64,000 nt of DNA from contig DIWN01000044.1 of the NCBI GenBank assembly GCA_002423495.1, positions 1 to 64,000 on the forward strand, read 5' to 3'. Under the pieces are notes generated by a model. It had not been told where the DNA came from. It saw nothing but the letters and a program-made list of their open reading frames with translations, and made no database searches. Both the position numbers and the translations under genes were made by a program. The stretch is from Anaerolineaceae bacterium UBA6105. GTDB lineage: Bacteria > Chloroflexota > Anaerolineae > Anaerolineales > Anaerolineaceae. Each line of letters opens with the position of its first letter. Within the stretch, counting starts at the first letter, position 1. This document shows, one piece after another, positions 7,428 to 15,670 of this stretch.

Positions 7428-9845
7428 CTAAAGAATGGCAGGGAAGCGATTGGGGTCGCTTTCCCGCATGATTTCATAAACCGCGTTGAAAATAGTTTCC
7501 GCGTTGGGTTTGCTGTAATAATCGCCATCGGTACCGTAAGCCGGGCGGTGGTTGGCAGCGCTGAGCGTGCGTGGTGAAGAGTCCAGCCACTGGTACCCGC
7601 CTTGCTTCTCGAGCACTTCCTGCATCATGTAGGCGGTGGTGCCGCCGGGCATGTCCTCATCCACAAAAAGCACACGTGAAGTCTTTTTGAGTGAGTCGAC
7701 GATCATGTGATTCAGGTCGAAGGGCAAAAGGGTCTGCACGTCGATCAGCTCCACGTCAATGCCAACCTGGGCAAGTCTTTCGACCGCTTGCTGGGCAATG
7801 CGCACGGTCGCTCCGTAGGTCACCAGGGTCAGGTCTTTTCCTTCCCTGAGCACTTCGGGCACACCAAGGGGCAATTTAAATTCGGCGATATTGTCTGGCA
7901 GGCGTTCTTTGAGACGGTAACCATTCAGAACCTCGACGACCAGGGCAGGATCATCCCCTTCGATAAGCGTGTTGTAGAAACCTGCTGCCTGGGTCATGTT
8001 GCGCGGGACTGCCACATGGATTCCCCGAATGAGGTTGATGATGCCTGCCATCGGCGAACCAGAGTGGAAGACGCCCTCAAGACGATGACCGCGTGTGCGG
8101 ATGATCACAGGGGCTTGTTGGCGGCCAACCGTGCGCCAGCGCAAGTTGGAGAGGTCGTCTGCCATGATCTGGAGCGCGTAAAGCAGGTAATCGAGATATT
8201 GTATTTCAGCTATCGGGCGGAAGCCGCGCAAGGCGAGACCAATTGCCTGACCGAGAATTGTGGCTTCACGAATGCCTGTGTCGGCAACACGCAAAGGACC
8301 ATACTTCTCCTGCAGTCCGCGGAAAGCCTGGTTGACATCGCCAAGATTGCCAACGTCTTCACCAAAAGCGACCATCAAAGGCTCGCGGGAAAGAATTTCA
8401 TGAAATGCTTTATTAAGCACTTCGAAGCCCATCAGGGTTGGCGAGTTTTCGCTAAATTTCGCTTGAACTGGCTTCACTTTCAGAGGTGACTTGTCTGAGT
8501 CTGAGAAAAGGAACTTGTTATAGTAGGCCTGTTTTTCAGTTTCCAGGTTGGTTGAGAGGTCCACCAGGGCTTTACGCGCTTCAGTGGCTTGATCTTTAGT
8601 GAGAACCAATGCCTGGTGAATGGCAGTGGCCGCATCACTAAAGATGGGGTCCTGTATGCTGACAAGCTGCTTATTGATTGTTTCAATTTCTGCTTTTTGG
8701 GCAGACGCGTTGGCGGCAAGATCAGAAAGCTTTTGTGAAGTGGTCTTAACAAACTGCTTGATAGGACCCTGGAAGCTTTCCCATGCCCGCTTGCGGGCCT
8801 GTTCGACGGTTTTCTTGTCTTCGACCTCAAACACGCTGAGCTGCTCGTCGGTGGCGACGTTGTTATCAATCAGATACTGGCGGTAACGACGCAGGCAGTC
8901 ATTATCGTACTCCCACTCAAGGCGTTCTTTGGATTTGTAACGCTCATGGGAACCGGAGGTGGAGTGCCCCTGGGGTTGCGTGGCGTCCGTGACGTGAACC
9001 AGGGCGGGGATGTGATACTTGCGGGCAGTGTCAGCAGCTTCCTCGTAAGTCTGCAGCAGCGCCGGATAATCCCATGCGTCTACCTGGTAGAGATCGTAAC
9101 CGCGGTCGCACTGTTCAGCCGGGCAAGGCACACGCTGGAAACCTTGCAGAATAGCGTGAATGTTTTCTTTCACCATCTGGAATTCATTGGGGACCGAGAT
9201 GCCATAGCCGTCATCGTAAATGCTCATGACTGCCGGGGCGTGGAGCACGCCGATGGCGTTGACCGTTTCCCAGAAGAGACCTTCAGATGTTGAGGCATTG
9301 CCAATGCTGGTCCAGGTGATCTCATTGCCGTTCTGGCTGAAATTGTCGAATTTTTTCAGCCCCGCATTTTTGCGATAAAGCGCTGAAGCATATGCCAGAC
9401 CGACAGCCCGGGGCATCTGAGCAGCCGTGGGGGCAATGTCTGCGGATGAATTGTAGCGTTCGGTTTGCGTGAGCCAATTGCCTTCCGCGTCGATCAGCTG
9501 CGTGGAGAAATGCCCGTTCATATTGCGACCACCGCTGTTAGGATCGAAATCCGGGTCAGCATGCGCATAGAGTTGCGCGAAGAATTCTTCGAGTGTGAGC
9601 AAGTCAAGCGCCATCATCCAGGTTTGATCACGATAGTACCCCGAACGCCAATCGCCTTTTTTAAAAGCACGGGCGATTGCCAGCTGGGGGAGTTCTTTTC
9701 CGTCACCAAAGATACCAAACTTGGCTTTGCCGGTCAGGACCTCACGGCGACCGATGATGGAAGCTTGCCTTGAGCGATAACCGAGGCGATAGTCTGCGAT
9801 CAGTTCTTGCGGTGATAAAGGTAAATTTTGTTTTGAATTATCCAT
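7428..9845 (-). CDS. 2-oxoacid dehydrogenase E1, alpha and beta fused
   Basis: An 805-residue thiamine-diphosphate enzyme that decarboxylates a 2-oxoacid and reductively acylates E2. Residues 1 to about 340 are the alpha part, with the ThDP-binding stretch from GNASTSEG to DDGYGIS near 195-230 and the phosphorylation-loop-like HSTSGSHERY. About 110 residues rich in Lys, Gln and Ala, probably a helical linker, follow. Residues from about 475 on are the beta part (FGEDVGNLGDVNQAF, HSGSPMAG, QTLLPFD). Fused E1 proteins are known in several phyla. The gene has a near-consensus promoter and is followed eight bases later by E2. It is either a pyruvate or a branched-chain E1. Confidence 0.92.
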   Translation of the reverse strand: MDNSKQNLPLSPQELIADYRLGYRSRQASIIGRREVLTGKAKFGIFGDGKELPQLAIARAFKKGDWRSGYYRDQTWMMALDLLTLEEFFAQLYAHADPDFDPNSGGRNMNGHFSTQLIDAEGNWLTQTERYNSSADIAPTAAQMPRAVGLAYASALYRKNAGLKKFDNFSQNGNEITWTSIGNASTSEGLFWETVNAIGVLHAPAVMSIYDDGYGISVPNEFQMVKENIHAILQGFQRVPCPAEQCDRGYDLYQVDAWDYPALLQTYEEAADTARKYHIPALVHVTDATQPQGHSTSGSHERYKSKERLEWEYDNDCLRRYRQYLIDNNVATDEQLSVFEVEDKKTVEQARKRAWESFQGPIKQFVKTTSQKLSDLAANASAQKAEIETINKQLVSIQDPIFSDAATAIHQALVLTKDQATEARKALVDLSTNLETEKQAYYNKFLFSDSDKSPLKVKPVQAKFSENSPTLMGFEVLNKAFHEILSREPLMVAFGEDVGNLGDVNQAFRGLQEKYGPLRVADTGIREATILGQAIGLALRGFRPIAEIQYLDYLLYALQIMADDLSNLRWRTVGRQQAPVIIRTRGHRLEGVFHSGSPMAGIINLIRGIHVAVPRNMTQAAGFYNTLIEGDDPALVVEVLNGYRLKERLPDNIAEFKLPLGVPEVLREGKDLTLVTYGATVRIAQQAVERLAQVGIDVELIDVQTLLPFDLNHMIVDSLKKTSRVLFVDEDMPGGTTAYMMQEVLEKQGGYQWLDSSPRTLSAANHRPAYGTDGDYYSKPNAETIFNAVYEIMRESDPNRFPAIL

Positions 9846-9871
9846 AGCCTTCCATCCATGCTTTTAGACTA

Positions 9872-9900
9872 ATTATAGAGAGTGAACGAAGGAGAGGCAA
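9872..9900 (-). promoter_or_regulatory. Sigma-A promoter of the E1-E2 operon
   Basis: On the minus strand TTGCCT (9895-9900) and TATAAT (9872-9877) are 17 bases apart. Transcription would start near 9865, leaving a leader of about 20 bases that carries GGAAGG before the ATG at 9845. Confidence 0.75.
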
Positions 9901-9959
9901 AAAATTGTACAGGGGAAGGAGAGGATAAGATGCTGTTGTTGAGGGCTTATTAATGGCGA

Positions 9960-10787
9960 TCAGCCCTTTACCGCACCGCCGAGCATGCCGCGGATGAAGA
10001 AGCGCTGGAAGAGCACATAAATCAGGATTGTTGGCAAGGCGACGATGATCGCACCGGCTGCCATGAGGGGGATGTTGGCTGTGTATTTGCCCTGGAAGAA
10101 AGCCAGACCCACTGGCAGGGTGCGCAGTGCTTCGTTTTGCACCAGGACAAGGGCGAGGAGGAACTCGTTCCAGGTCCACATGAAAATCAGGACAAGCAGC
10201 GTGGTGACAGCTGGTTTGGCGATCGGCCACAATATGTGCCAAAGTGTCTGCCAGCGGGAGCAACCATCGATGGTTGCGGCGTCGGTTAATTCCCCGGGAG
10301 TATTTTCAAAGAATGAAGCCATCCACATCGTGCCAAACGAAACGCTCAATCCGACCTGGGGGAGGATCAACGCCCAAAGTGTGTCGTTTATTCCGATGGT
10401 ATCCATGAGTTTGTAAAGGGGGATGATGACCGCCTCAAATGGCACCATGTAGCCAATTAGCATGAGAGGAAAAAGCCAATTCTTTCCCGGGAGGGGTAGC
10501 GCGCCAAAGGCATAACCGCTGAGCGTGGAGAGAAAAACGCTGGAAATCACGACAGCAGTTGTGACGATGACACTGTTTTTGAAAAAGACATTGAAACGTC
10601 CCACCCGCCATGCCTGTCCAAAATTGTCCAAACTCCAGTTGCTTGGAAGTGAGAATGGTCCACCCATGATTTCTGTGCTGGTCTTAAAGGCACTGGTGAA
10701 CATTCCCCAAATGGGGAGAAGCACCACCAGCATGAAAACAACCAGGATGAGATAGCGGGGCAGGAGTTTCTTCCAGGGATATTTCAC
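9960..10787 (-). CDS. Carbohydrate ABC transporter permease, MalG/UgpE type
   Basis: A 275-residue inner-membrane permease with about six hydrophobic segments, the first at residues 12-32. The cytoplasmic EAA loop that contacts the ATPase reads DAATIDGCSRWQTLW near residue 190. The pairing with a MalF-type permease and a family 1 binding protein marks a CUT1 sugar importer. Its start overlaps the previous gene by four bases (ATGA), so translation is coupled. No ATPase gene is adjacent; CUT1 systems often share one encoded elsewhere. The sugar cannot be read from sequence. Confidence 0.92.
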   Translation of the reverse strand: MKYPWKKLLPRYLILVVFMLVVLLPIWGMFTSAFKTSTEIMGGPFSLPSNWSLDNFGQAWRVGRFNVFFKNSVIVTTAVVISSVFLSTLSGYAFGALPLPGKNWLFPLMLIGYMVPFEAVIIPLYKLMDTIGINDTLWALILPQVGLSVSFGTMWMASFFENTPGELTDAATIDGCSRWQTLWHILWPIAKPAVTTLLVLIFMWTWNEFLLALVLVQNEALRTLPVGLAFFQGKYTANIPLMAAGAIIVALPTILIYVLFQRFFIRGMLGGAVKG

Positions 10788-11689
10788 GCGTTCTCCTCAA
10801 TCCCCTGCCGCTGAAAGCGGCGAATGAACAGCGAAATGATGAGAATGATGACAGTCAGGACAGTCGCAATGGCAGCGGCATAGCCGATGCGGTTGTTGGT
10901 GAAGGCAGCACGGTAAATGAGAAAGCCTGTGACCATGGTTGACTCGCCGGGTCCACCCCGTGTGGTGGTGTAGACCAGGTCAAAGACGCGCAGGGCGGCG
11001 ATGATGGTGGTTACCAGGGCGACAGCAATCTCGGAACGTAGTCCGGGAACGGTGATATGGATGAACTGACGAAAGGCGTTGGCGCCATCCAGGCTGGCAG
11101 CTTCGTAGTACTCATCCTGGATGTGCTGCATGCCCGCCAGGAAAAGCACCATGCAGAAACCGTATTGCACCCAAGTGCCAATGCTGCCCACAGCAGGTAA
11201 GGCCCAGGTGAAATCGCCCAGCCAACTGATCGCTAGGCTGTCCAATCCGATCTGGCGCAGAAAGGTGTTGATGGGTCCGAAGATTGGGTTGAACATCCAG
11301 CGCCAGATCACACCAACGACCACCATGCTGATAACCTGGGGAAGAAAAAGCGCGGTGCGGAAGAAAGCAAAACCCGGAATGGGTCGGCGGCTAAGCAGGG
11401 AAGCCAAAAAGAGCCCAATCATGATCGGGATGATACTGTAGAAAATGACAAAAATCAGGTTGTTTCGCAGGGCATTGTGAAATTTGGGATCCGTAAAAAG
11501 CTCAGCATAGTTTGCAAGCCCGATCCAAACCTTATTCTGGCTGAAACCATCCCACTGGAAGAAACTGCTGCGGATGGTTTCGAGAATGGGTAAGAAAGTA
11601 AATAGGAGATACACCAACAAAGCCGGAAGGAGGTACAACCAGCCCTTCCAGCGTGATTCTCCAGGATACTTGTTCGTCACATTCGCCAT
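10784..11689 (-). CDS. Carbohydrate ABC transporter permease, MalF/UgpA type
   Basis: A 301-residue inner-membrane permease with six predicted hydrophobic segments, the first at about residues 16-36 (LYLLPALLVYLLFTFLP). The EAA loop reads YEAASLDGANAFRQF near residue 205. It forms the importer channel with the downstream MalG-type partner. The stretch before the ATG (TTTCATTTACCC) has no clear Shine-Dalgarno sequence. The start lies directly after a terminator-like hairpin, so expression relative to the binding protein is probably lowered at this point. Confidence 0.91.
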   Translation of the reverse strand: MANVTNKYPGESRWKGWLYLLPALLVYLLFTFLPILETIRSSFFQWDGFSQNKVWIGLANYAELFTDPKFHNALRNNLIFVIFYSIIPIMIGLFLASLLSRRPIPGFAFFRTALFLPQVISMVVVGVIWRWMFNPIFGPINTFLRQIGLDSLAISWLGDFTWALPAVGSIGTWVQYGFCMVLFLAGMQHIQDEYYEAASLDGANAFRQFIHITVPGLRSEIAVALVTTIIAALRVFDLVYTTTRGGPGESTMVTGFLIYRAAFTNNRIGYAAAIATVLTVIILIISLFIRRFQRQGIEENA

Positions 11690-11695
11690 GGGTAA

Positions 11696-11729
11696 ATGAA
11701 AAAGACCGGCACAATAAGTACCGGTCTTT
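11696..11729 (-). terminator. Terminator-like hairpin between the binding protein and the permeases
   Basis: A nine-base-pair stem (AAAGACCGG / CCGGTCTTT at 11701-11729) with an 11-base loop. On the minus strand the descending arm runs into a T-rich stretch (CTTTTTCATTT). It probably ends most transcripts after the binding-protein gene or protects their 3' ends. Confidence 0.82.
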
Positions 11730-11740
11730 GGATTTTGTGT

Positions 11741-13075
11741 CTACTTCGATTGTGACTGCAGGTAAGCGCTGTAGTCAGCTTCGACTGCTTCTGTGAAATT
11801 GGCTGGGGTGGAAATGCCGCCCAGCAGTTTCTGTAATTCCGCAACCAGGGTGTCATAGAAAGTTGGGGTTGCCCAGTCGATGTAATGACCGACGGCATTA
11901 CCCTGATTGATCGTATTCCAGGCATTGAGCGTGTCACCGAAGAGATTCTTGGTGTCTATCTTGCTGCCTTCGGGTAGAGCCATCGCCGGGAGCATACCAG
12001 CTTCATCCCAGAGCTCAGCGGCACGCGGACTGATCATCCAGTTGAGGTATTCCGCCGCCAATTCTTGCTTTGTGGAAGTTTTACGAATGGCAAAGGGGAT
12101 GCCTACACCCCCGATAGCCAGACCAGTTTTGCCGGCATAAGGGGGTAACAGGAAGAAACCGAATTCCTGGTCAGTGCCAACCATCAGTTCAGGTGCCAGC
12201 CAGGAACCAGTGATGGTCATTGCGCCATTTCCGGCTTTGAAGAGATTGTTGCTGTCATCGTAGCCGATGCCAGGGAAACCATCGCTGAAATAGCCGGCAT
12301 TGGACCAGTCCTGCAGAATTTGAGCGGCCTGACGATTTTCGGGGGTGTCAAAGCTGACATTGTTGACGGCATAGGTGAGATTGTTGATGTAATCCAGCGA
12401 GACCAGCAGATGCTGAATGGCGCTGTATTCATGAATGGCGTTCCAGCCATCCAGTGATCCAAATGAGATTGGGGTAATATCTGCAGCTTTGATCTCGGCG
12501 AGCAAGGCTTCGAAATCTTCAAATGTAGTGGGAACATCCCAGCCATTTTTCTTGAAGAGATCCTTGTTGTAGAAAACGCCCACTACTTCAGCGGTCGGGC
12601 TGACACCGTAAAGATTGCCTGAGCCGAAGGTTTTGCCATCTTCAGTAAAACTGTTGCGACTGGCAACGCTGGTAGAAAAGACTGTGCCCCAGTCATATTT
12701 TTCAAGGTAGGAGTTGAGTGGGAGTAGCAGCCCGGCTTCCACCAAAGCGCCCATGTCATTGCGCCCCTGGTTGACCTGGGCCACGTCAGGACCATCGGTA
12801 TTGGCGAGCGCAAGCTTGACCGTAGTCTGGAGATCTGCAAGCACTTTGACTTCCCGCTGGATGCGAACCCCGGGGTTGGCAGCTTCGAACTCAGCGTTGA
12901 GGGTTTCGATGACCTTGCTCTCCTCGTCCCGATAAAACTGGTCCCAAACCAACAGGACCTGTTCATCCGTACCGGTGATAGGGGTTTGATCGGTCGGTGA
13001 AGCGGGTTTAGCGCATGCTGAAAGGAGGATCATCAGGGCAAGGCTTAGTGACAAAAAAATACTGCGTTTCTTCAT
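11741..13075 (-). CDS. Sugar-binding lipoprotein of an ABC importer (family 1)
   Basis: A 444-residue extracytoplasmic solute-binding protein. The signal peptide is of the lipoprotein type, with the lipobox LLSAC and acylated cysteine at residue 21. A short Pro/Thr linker follows, then a MalE-like fold starting at VLLVWDQFYRDEE; the GVFYNKDLFKKNGWDVPTTFEDF block is typical of CUT1 binding proteins. It is the first gene of a three-gene operon with two permeases. GAGGAGAG precedes the ATG. A hairpin after the stop probably keeps it in excess over the permeases. The ligand is unknown. Confidence 0.93.
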   Translation of the reverse strand: MKKRSIFLSLSLALMILLSACAKPASPTDQTPITGTDEQVLLVWDQFYRDEESKVIETLNAEFEAANPGVRIQREVKVLADLQTTVKLALANTDGPDVAQVNQGRNDMGALVEAGLLLPLNSYLEKYDWGTVFSTSVASRNSFTEDGKTFGSGNLYGVSPTAEVVGVFYNKDLFKKNGWDVPTTFEDFEALLAEIKAADITPISFGSLDGWNAIHEYSAIQHLLVSLDYINNLTYAVNNVSFDTPENRQAAQILQDWSNAGYFSDGFPGIGYDDSNNLFKAGNGAMTITGSWLAPELMVGTDQEFGFFLLPPYAGKTGLAIGGVGIPFAIRKTSTKQELAAEYLNWMISPRAAELWDEAGMLPAMALPEGSKIDTKNLFGDTLNAWNTINQGNAVGHYIDWATPTFYDTLVAELQKLLGGISTPANFTEAVEADYSAYLQSQSK

Positions 13076-13118
13076 TGTGCTCTCCTCGAGAAATTGAAGT
13101 TATTTATTTCAAAATGAA

Positions 13119-13146
13119 ATTATAACCCAGCAAATAATGAAACAAA
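13119..13146 (-). promoter_or_regulatory. Probable promoter of the sugar ABC operon
   Basis: TATAAT on the minus strand at 13119-13124, with a weak TTTGTT 16 bases upstream (13141-13146). It is divergent from the glpX promoter. No operator repeat was recognised between the two. Confidence 0.45.
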
Positions 13147-13171
13147 TGCGCTGTCGAACAATATTGAAAAA

Positions 13172-13200
13172 TTCTTGTTGAAGTCGAGTGTGGTTATAAT
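13172..13200 (+). promoter_or_regulatory. Probable promoter of glpX
   Basis: TATAAT at 13195-13200 with TTCTTG 17 bases upstream (13172-13177). The -35 element is poor. The transcript would carry a leader of about 33 bases with AGGAGAG. Confidence 0.5.
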
Positions 13201-13239
13201 GGGATAAGTTGTGGATTCTTGGTTAAAAAAAGGAGAGAA

Positions 13240-14268
13240 ATGACCATCGAAAAGACCGCAAATGAACTGAGCCATATTTACAAAAGCTTATCCTGGCAAT
13301 TGTTGGAAGTAACAGAAAATGCAGCGATCGCTGCCGCCCGGGCTGCTGGTCAGGGCGACAAGAACCTGGCAGATAAAGCAGCAGTGGATGCGATGCGGAC
13401 TGCTCTCAATCGCATCCCGGGGGTTTTGAGCAATATCAAAATCGGCGAAGGTGAACGCGATGATGCCCCGATGTTGTTTATCGGCGAGAAGATCGGAGAA
13501 GGGGATATTAACATTGACATCGCGGTGGATCCACTTGAGAACACCAACGCCACCGCTAATCTGAATTCTGGAGCTGTTTGCGTGTTGGCAGCCGCTCCAT
13601 CGGGAGGATTGGCGCAGGCTTCGGACACCTACATGGATAAACTCTGTGTGGGGAGAGATGCGGCTGACTACGTGGATATCCGCCTGGCACCGGAAGAAAA
13701 CGTCCGGCGATTGGCGAAAGCACTTAAACGTCGGGACCACCGGGAGCTCACCATCACGGTGCTGGACCGTCCGCGAAACGAGGAGTTGATCCAGAGATTA
13801 CGTTCCACTGGAGCGAGAGTGCGGTTGATCCTGGATGGAGATTTGATGCCGAGCGTTTTCAGTTGTTTCAAGGGGGTTGGCGTGCATGCAGTCATGGGTA
13901 TCGGAGCGGCACCGGAAGGGGTTATCTCTGCAGCGGCGATCAAGCTACTGGGCGGCAAAATGCAGGCTATTTGGAAACCCAAGGACGCGGCAGATGAAGA
14001 GCGGCTGAAGAAGATGGGTGTCAGATTGGGAGAGGTTTATACCCAGGATGACCTTGCTCCAGCGGACGACCTGATTTTCTGCGCGACCGCGGTAACGCCA
14101 ATCATGACGACTTCCAAAGCAGTGTTGGAAGGGGTCAGCTTCTTCCCTGGTGGAGCAAAGACGAGCAGCCTGGTGATCACACGGGGTTTTATGAACTTTG
14201 TTCCTACCACGCATGTGCTCGATCCGCTGGTGTTTGAGGAAGAGAAAAGTGAGTTCCGACTGTATTAA
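13240..14268 (+). CDS. glpX: Fructose-1,6-bisphosphatase, class II (GlpX)
   Basis: A 342-residue gluconeogenic phosphatase. The start is the ATG at 13240, four bases after AGGAGA; an in-frame TTG at 13219 has no ribosome-binding site. Family blocks include IGEGERDDAPMLFIGE near residues 68-83 and GIGAAPEGVISAAA near 225-238. The metal-site motif is DPLENTN at residues 97-103, where the family normally has DPLEGTN, so the glycine next to the metal ligands is replaced by asparagine. Function is likely but the change deserves a check. It could also act on sedoheptulose bisphosphate. Confidence 0.88.
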   Translation: MTIEKTANELSHIYKSLSWQLLEVTENAAIAAARAAGQGDKNLADKAAVDAMRTALNRIPGVLSNIKIGEGERDDAPMLFIGEKIGEGDINIDIAVDPLENTNATANLNSGAVCVLAAAPSGGLAQASDTYMDKLCVGRDAADYVDIRLAPEENVRRLAKALKRRDHRELTITVLDRPRNEELIQRLRSTGARVRLILDGDLMPSVFSCFKGVGVHAVMGIGAAPEGVISAAAIKLLGGKMQAIWKPKDAADEERLKKMGVRLGEVYTQDDLAPADDLIFCATAVTPIMTTSKAVLEGVSFFPGGAKTSSLVITRGFMNFVPTTHVLDPLVFEEEKSEFRLY

Positions 14269-14314
14269 TCGAGCCGGGGTATACTATCTGTTCAATATTA
14301 GAACGAGGTAACAC

Positions 14315-15385
14315 ATGAAGAAAGCAATTATTACCGGCATTACCGGTCAGGATGGGTCTTACCTGGCAGAACTGCTGCTGACTAAGGGCTATGAAGTCCA
14401 CGGCATCATCCGCCGGGCAAGTACATTCAACACGAAACGCATCGACCACCTTTACAGGGACCCTCACATTGTGGATGGCAGCGCAAGGCTGTTTTTGCAT
14501 TATGGTGATATGGGCGCAACCGGAAGCCTGAGTGATGTAATCTACGATACCAAACCGGAAGAAATTTATCACCTGGCGGCACAAAGCCATGTGCGCGTTT
14601 CGTTTGATATGCCAGAATATACGGCTGATGTGACGGGTGTTGGTACCACGCGGATGCTCGAGGCAGTACGCCGGCTTGGCAAAGGCACGCGCTTCTATCA
14701 GGCGTCAACCAGCGAGCTATTTGGTTCTGCCACGCCTCCTCAATCTGAGGCAACTCCATTCCATCCCCAAAGTCCGTACGCAGCTGCTAAACTCTACGCA
14801 TATTGGATGGTTGAGAATTATCGCGATGGCTATGGCATGTACACCGTGAATGGGATCCTGTTCAATCACGAGTCACCCAGGCGAGGTGAAACCTTCGTCA
14901 CCCGTAAAATTACACGGGCATTGGCTGCGATCATTGCCGGCAGGCAAGACAAACTCTTCCTGGGAAACCTGGACGCCAAACGGGACTGGGGTTACGCGCC
15001 CGAGTTCGTCGAGGCGATGCACATGCTGCTGCAGCAGGATGAGCCGGATGATTACGTGATTGGGACGGGTGAATCGCATTCTGTCAGAGACTTCCTGGAT
15101 GAATCATTTGGCTATGCGGATCTGGACTGGACGAAATATGTCGAGATCGATCCACGCTATTTTCGTCCAACCGAAGTGGATTACTTGCTTGCCGATCCAA
15201 GTAAAGCCAAGGCCAAGATTGGGTGGTCGCCAAAAGTCAAGTTCCACGAACTTGTCCGCATCATGGTGGACGCGGATCTTGAGCTGATGGGCTTGCCGCA
15301 TCCAGGTGAGGGCAAGAAGATCATCAAAGAACGTTTTGAAGGCTGGCACCGTTGGGAAGACCAGGTTAAGACGATGGATAAATGA
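14315..15385 (+). CDS. gmd: GDP-mannose 4,6-dehydratase
   Basis: A 356-residue short-chain dehydrogenase of the extended type. It converts GDP-mannose to GDP-4-keto-6-deoxymannose, the precursor of GDP-fucose, GDP-rhamnose and related surface sugars. The NAD(P)-binding motif is [13 protein letters not shown] near residues 7-19. The catalytic triad is visible as STSELFG and [12 protein letters not shown] (the YxxxK pair), and [16 protein letters not shown] is diagnostic for Gmd. GAGGTAA precedes the ATG, with a TATACT box at 14280-14285. No downstream epimerase or reductase gene follows; valS with its own T-box comes next. Confidence 0.95.
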   Translation: MKKAIITGITGQDGSYLAELLLTKGYEVHGIIRRASTFNTKRIDHLYRDPHIVDGSARLFLHYGDMGATGSLSDVIYDTKPEEIYHLAAQSHVRVSFDMPEYTADVTGVGTTRMLEAVRRLGKGTRFYQASTSELFGSATPPQSEATPFHPQSPYAAAKLYAYWMVENYRDGYGMYTVNGILFNHESPRRGETFVTRKITRALAAIIAGRQDKLFLGNLDAKRDWGYAPEFVEAMHMLLQQDEPDDYVIGTGESHSVRDFLDESFGYADLDWTKYVEIDPRYFRPTEVDYLLADPSKAKAKIGWSPKVKFHELVRIMVDADLELMGLPHPGEGKKIIKERFEGWHRWEDQVKTMDK

Positions 15386-15403
15386 TCCATCGAGAATAAA
15401 ATA

Positions 15404-15412
15404 TGTTAGAAT
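15404..15412 (+). promoter_or_regulatory. Extended -10 promoter for the valS T-box transcript
   Basis: TGTTAGAAT combines a TG dinucleotide (15404-15405) with TAGAAT (15407-15412). The -35 region is weak. Initiation near 15419 matches the start of the T-box leader. Confidence 0.5.
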
Positions 15413-15420
15413 AAAAAAGC

Positions 15421-15650
15421 GGAGTAGTAACCCCGGACTGCACTGACAGAGAAAGGCATACGTGTTGAGAATGCCTGCAGCAAGCAGAGGGGCGAAGTCG
15501 CCGCGAATGATTGGCTGAAGAAACCTGAAAAGGGATTAGACCAGCCCGGGAGAGCCCGTTAGCGCTCAACCCAAGCGCGATCCAATCGGATCGAATTGAG
15601 GTGGTACCACGGAAGATAACTTTCGTCCTCAACGGGCGAAAGTTTTTATT
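15421..15650 (+). promoter_or_regulatory. T-box riboswitch controlling valS
   Basis: The leader has the hallmarks of a T-box RNA that senses uncharged tRNA through transcription attenuation. The conserved T-box sequence AGGTGGTACCACGG is at 15599-15612. The GACAGAGA element of stem I is at 15444-15451. The terminator, AACTTTCG / CGAAAGTT with a T-run, is at 15618-15650. The gene controlled is valS, so tRNA-Val is the expected ligand. The specifier codon could not be assigned with confidence by eye. Confidence 0.92.
15618..15650 (+). terminator. Regulated terminator of the valS T-box
   Basis: An eight-base-pair stem (AACTTTCG at 15618-15625 and CGAAAGTT at 15637-15644) with a T-rich tail. It competes with the antiterminator, which uses the T-box sequence just upstream. 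Confidence 0.88.
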
Positions 15651-15670
15651 TAAGCAACGAGAGGTGTTGG

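Noticed and set aside
7707..8489. Plus-strand open frame of 260 codons opposite the E1 gene
   Set aside because: Antisense to a conserved coding sequence; no family pattern or ribosome-binding site.
13219..13239. TTG start for glpX seven codons upstream
   Set aside because: The region contains the AGGAGA ribosome-binding site that serves the ATG at 13240.
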